Shown here: positions 37,129 through 37,947 of the stretch, piece after piece
Layout of the letters: each line of letters begins with the position of its first letter
Position numbering within the stretch: the first letter of the stretch is position 1
DNA from: a virus
Length of the DNA stretch: 37,947 bases
IMG/VR virus record: IMGVR_UViG_3300042534_000477
Location: 1-37,947 of that record
Direction: 5' to 3' (one strand)
Notes under the pieces: model-generated
What the model was told of the DNA's origin: nothing
Database searches by the model: none
The model's input: the letters and a program-made list of their open reading frames with translations, nothing else
Position numbers and translations under genes: made by a program

Positions 37129-37281
37129 GTGGTCTGCCGCCGCGCCGACGCTGGCCACGATCCGGCCCCGTGCCGCCCGCCCCACGGTCACTCAGGGCGG
37201 GCCTCTCCACCGACCGACCAACCGCCCGGCCGCCGCAGCGCGAGCCGCCAGGGCGCCCCGTAGCGCCCGACAGGAGCAACG

Positions 37282-37947
37282 ATGACCGACCGCACCGCCC
37301 CGCCCCGCGCCCGCAACTTCCAGGTCTACGCCAGCCGCGCCGATTGGCTCGCCGACCGCAGCGCCACCGCGCCCGACGGCGGCCCCTCGATCGGCGCCAG
37401 TGACGTCGCCTCGATCTTCGGCTGCGGGTTCCGCGGCCCGGCCGAGACCGCCGCGATCATGCGCGGAGTCGCCCCCAAGGAGCCTGAGAGCGACGACCCC
37501 ATGAACCCGCTCAACGTCGGCACGCGCTTGGAAGCGACGGCCCTCGCCGAGTACGAGTTGATCCACAATGGCGACGAAGACGCACCATCGACGTGGGCCG
37601 ACATCACGCGCTGGACTCACCCGGATCACCCGTGGCTGTCTGTCTCCCCTGATGCGATCCTCTGCGGCCCCTACCCCGCAAGCGCCCTTGAGAGCGCCGA
37701 CCTGTACTCGGTCCTGTACGCCCGCGCCCTCGGCCTCGTCGAAGTCAAGATCCCCCGCGGCGCCTGGGCCCTCGGTGAGTACGCCCCCGACCTGGGCGAC
37801 GAACCCGGCGCCGGCTACGGTATCGCAGCGACCCTCGCCGACCCCGACGGGCCAGCCGTCCCCCGCAAGTACGCCCTCCAGGTGCTCGCCCAGCTCGGCG
37901 TCCTCCGCGCCTGCGGTGCCCCCGTGGGCTTCTGCGACGCCTGGGTC
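37282..37947 (+). CDS. YqaJ/lambda exonuclease-like recombination nuclease, partial (222 codons seen)
   Basis: The frame is open to the window end. It contains the family order ASRADWLADRSA, GPSIGASDVASIFG (G..SDVA...G), GTRLEATALAEYEL (G..E...L), SVSPDAIL (SPD motif, first metal ligand), GLVEVKIPRG (E-x-K) and YALQVLAQLGVL (Q helix). These fit the PD-(D/E)XK alkaline exonucleases used by phages to resect DNA ends in single-strand annealing recombination. An unusual 45-residue insert lies after EVKIP (GEYAPDLGDEPGAGYG...). The start has AGGAG 5 bases upstream. The C-terminus is missing; a partner recombinase may follow outside the window. Confidence 0.8.
   Translation, partial: MTDRTAPPRARNFQVYASRADWLADRSATAPDGGPSIGASDVASIFGCGFRGPAETAAIMRGVAPKEPESDDPMNPLNVGTRLEATALAEYELIHNGDEDAPSTWADITRWTHPDHPWLSVSPDAILCGPYPASALESADLYSVLYARALGLVEVKIPRGAWALGEYAPDLGDEPGAGYGIAATLADPDGPAVPRKYALQVLAQLGVLRACGAPVGFCDAWV

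Noticed and set aside
1-37947. The window as a complete circular genome
   Set aside because: Joining the ends would extend the nuclease gene only 12 codons, through the promoter at 24-52, to a stop. Its C-terminal part would be missing, so the sequence must continue beyond the window.
1-37947. tRNA genes, integrase/attachment site, insertion sequences, CRISPR arrays
   Set aside because: No cloverleaf, recombinase motif, transposase or spaced repeat array was recognised on either strand by eye.

Overview
The window is a high-GC, densely packed segment of a tailed double-stranded DNA phage (Caudoviricetes) with a long-tail, siphovirus-type plan and an HK97-type head. The evidence is an HK97-type capsid, portal, protease and connector set, a tape-measure protein and a tail tube protein. 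There is no tail sheath. No integrase, phage repressor, tRNA gene, CRISPR array or insertion sequence is seen. The host cannot be named. GC-rich codon use, Shine-Dalgarno sites of the AGGAG/GGAGG type and sigma70-like promoters indicate an ordinary high-GC bacterium. The window is not the whole genome: a recombination nuclease gene runs off the right edge.

Layout. (1) 1-1454, plus strand: five small, probably early genes behind a promoter, including a Lar-like zinc-ribbon protein and a one-pass membrane peptide. (2) 1528-23537, minus strand: one long operon read right to left. The order is ParB-like protein, TAGT-like glycosyltransferase, small and large terminase, portal, Mu F-like minor head protein, prohead protease, capsid, possible decoration protein, connectors, tail terminator, tail tube, tail assembly chaperone with a frameshift, tape measure, tail tip and fibre proteins, a NTP-pyrophosphatase-like protein, an M15 endolysin and two membrane proteins. 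Most junctions overlap (ATGA, TGATG, TAATG, TAGTG). (3) 23617-24051, minus: one small gene with its own promoter. (4) 24052-24748: a gene-free, locally AT-rich region with repeated GGTTACAA-N4-TTGTAACC palindromes, the best candidate for a replication origin or master operator. (5) 24749-32106, plus: a replication module of AEP-type primase, DUF927 ATPase, SF2 helicase, small protein, SSB, DNA methyltransferase and small protein. (6) 32206-32310: back-to-back terminators. (7) 32347-36113, minus: a nucleotide and replication operon of MazG-type pyrophosphohydrolase, DNA sliding clamp and B12-dependent class II ribonucleotide reductase. (8) 36276-37947, plus: a divergent promoter, an unknown 241-aa protein and a YqaJ/lambda-exonuclease-like gene cut by the window end.

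The most striking regulatory result is a repeated promoter, CTATTGCGC-N17-TANNNT. It occurs five times with an exact 17-base spacer, each time just upstream of a gene (plus strand 24-52, 29811-29839, 36276-36304; minus strand 24103-24075, 36197-36169). Two of these promoters also share a leader with a small hairpin containing a compensatory base-pair change. The palindrome array, the promoter family and the leader together look like the control circuit of this phage group. I do not recognise them from any described phage, but I cannot search.

Functionally, primase, DUF927 ATPase, helicase, SSB and clamp would build a phage-controlled replisome around a polymerase that is not in the window (host-encoded or beyond the edges). 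MazG and the class II reductase would supply dNTPs. ParB-like protein, glycosyltransferase and methyltransferase suggest DNA modification or processing. All function calls come from motif recognition by eye; no database search was run.
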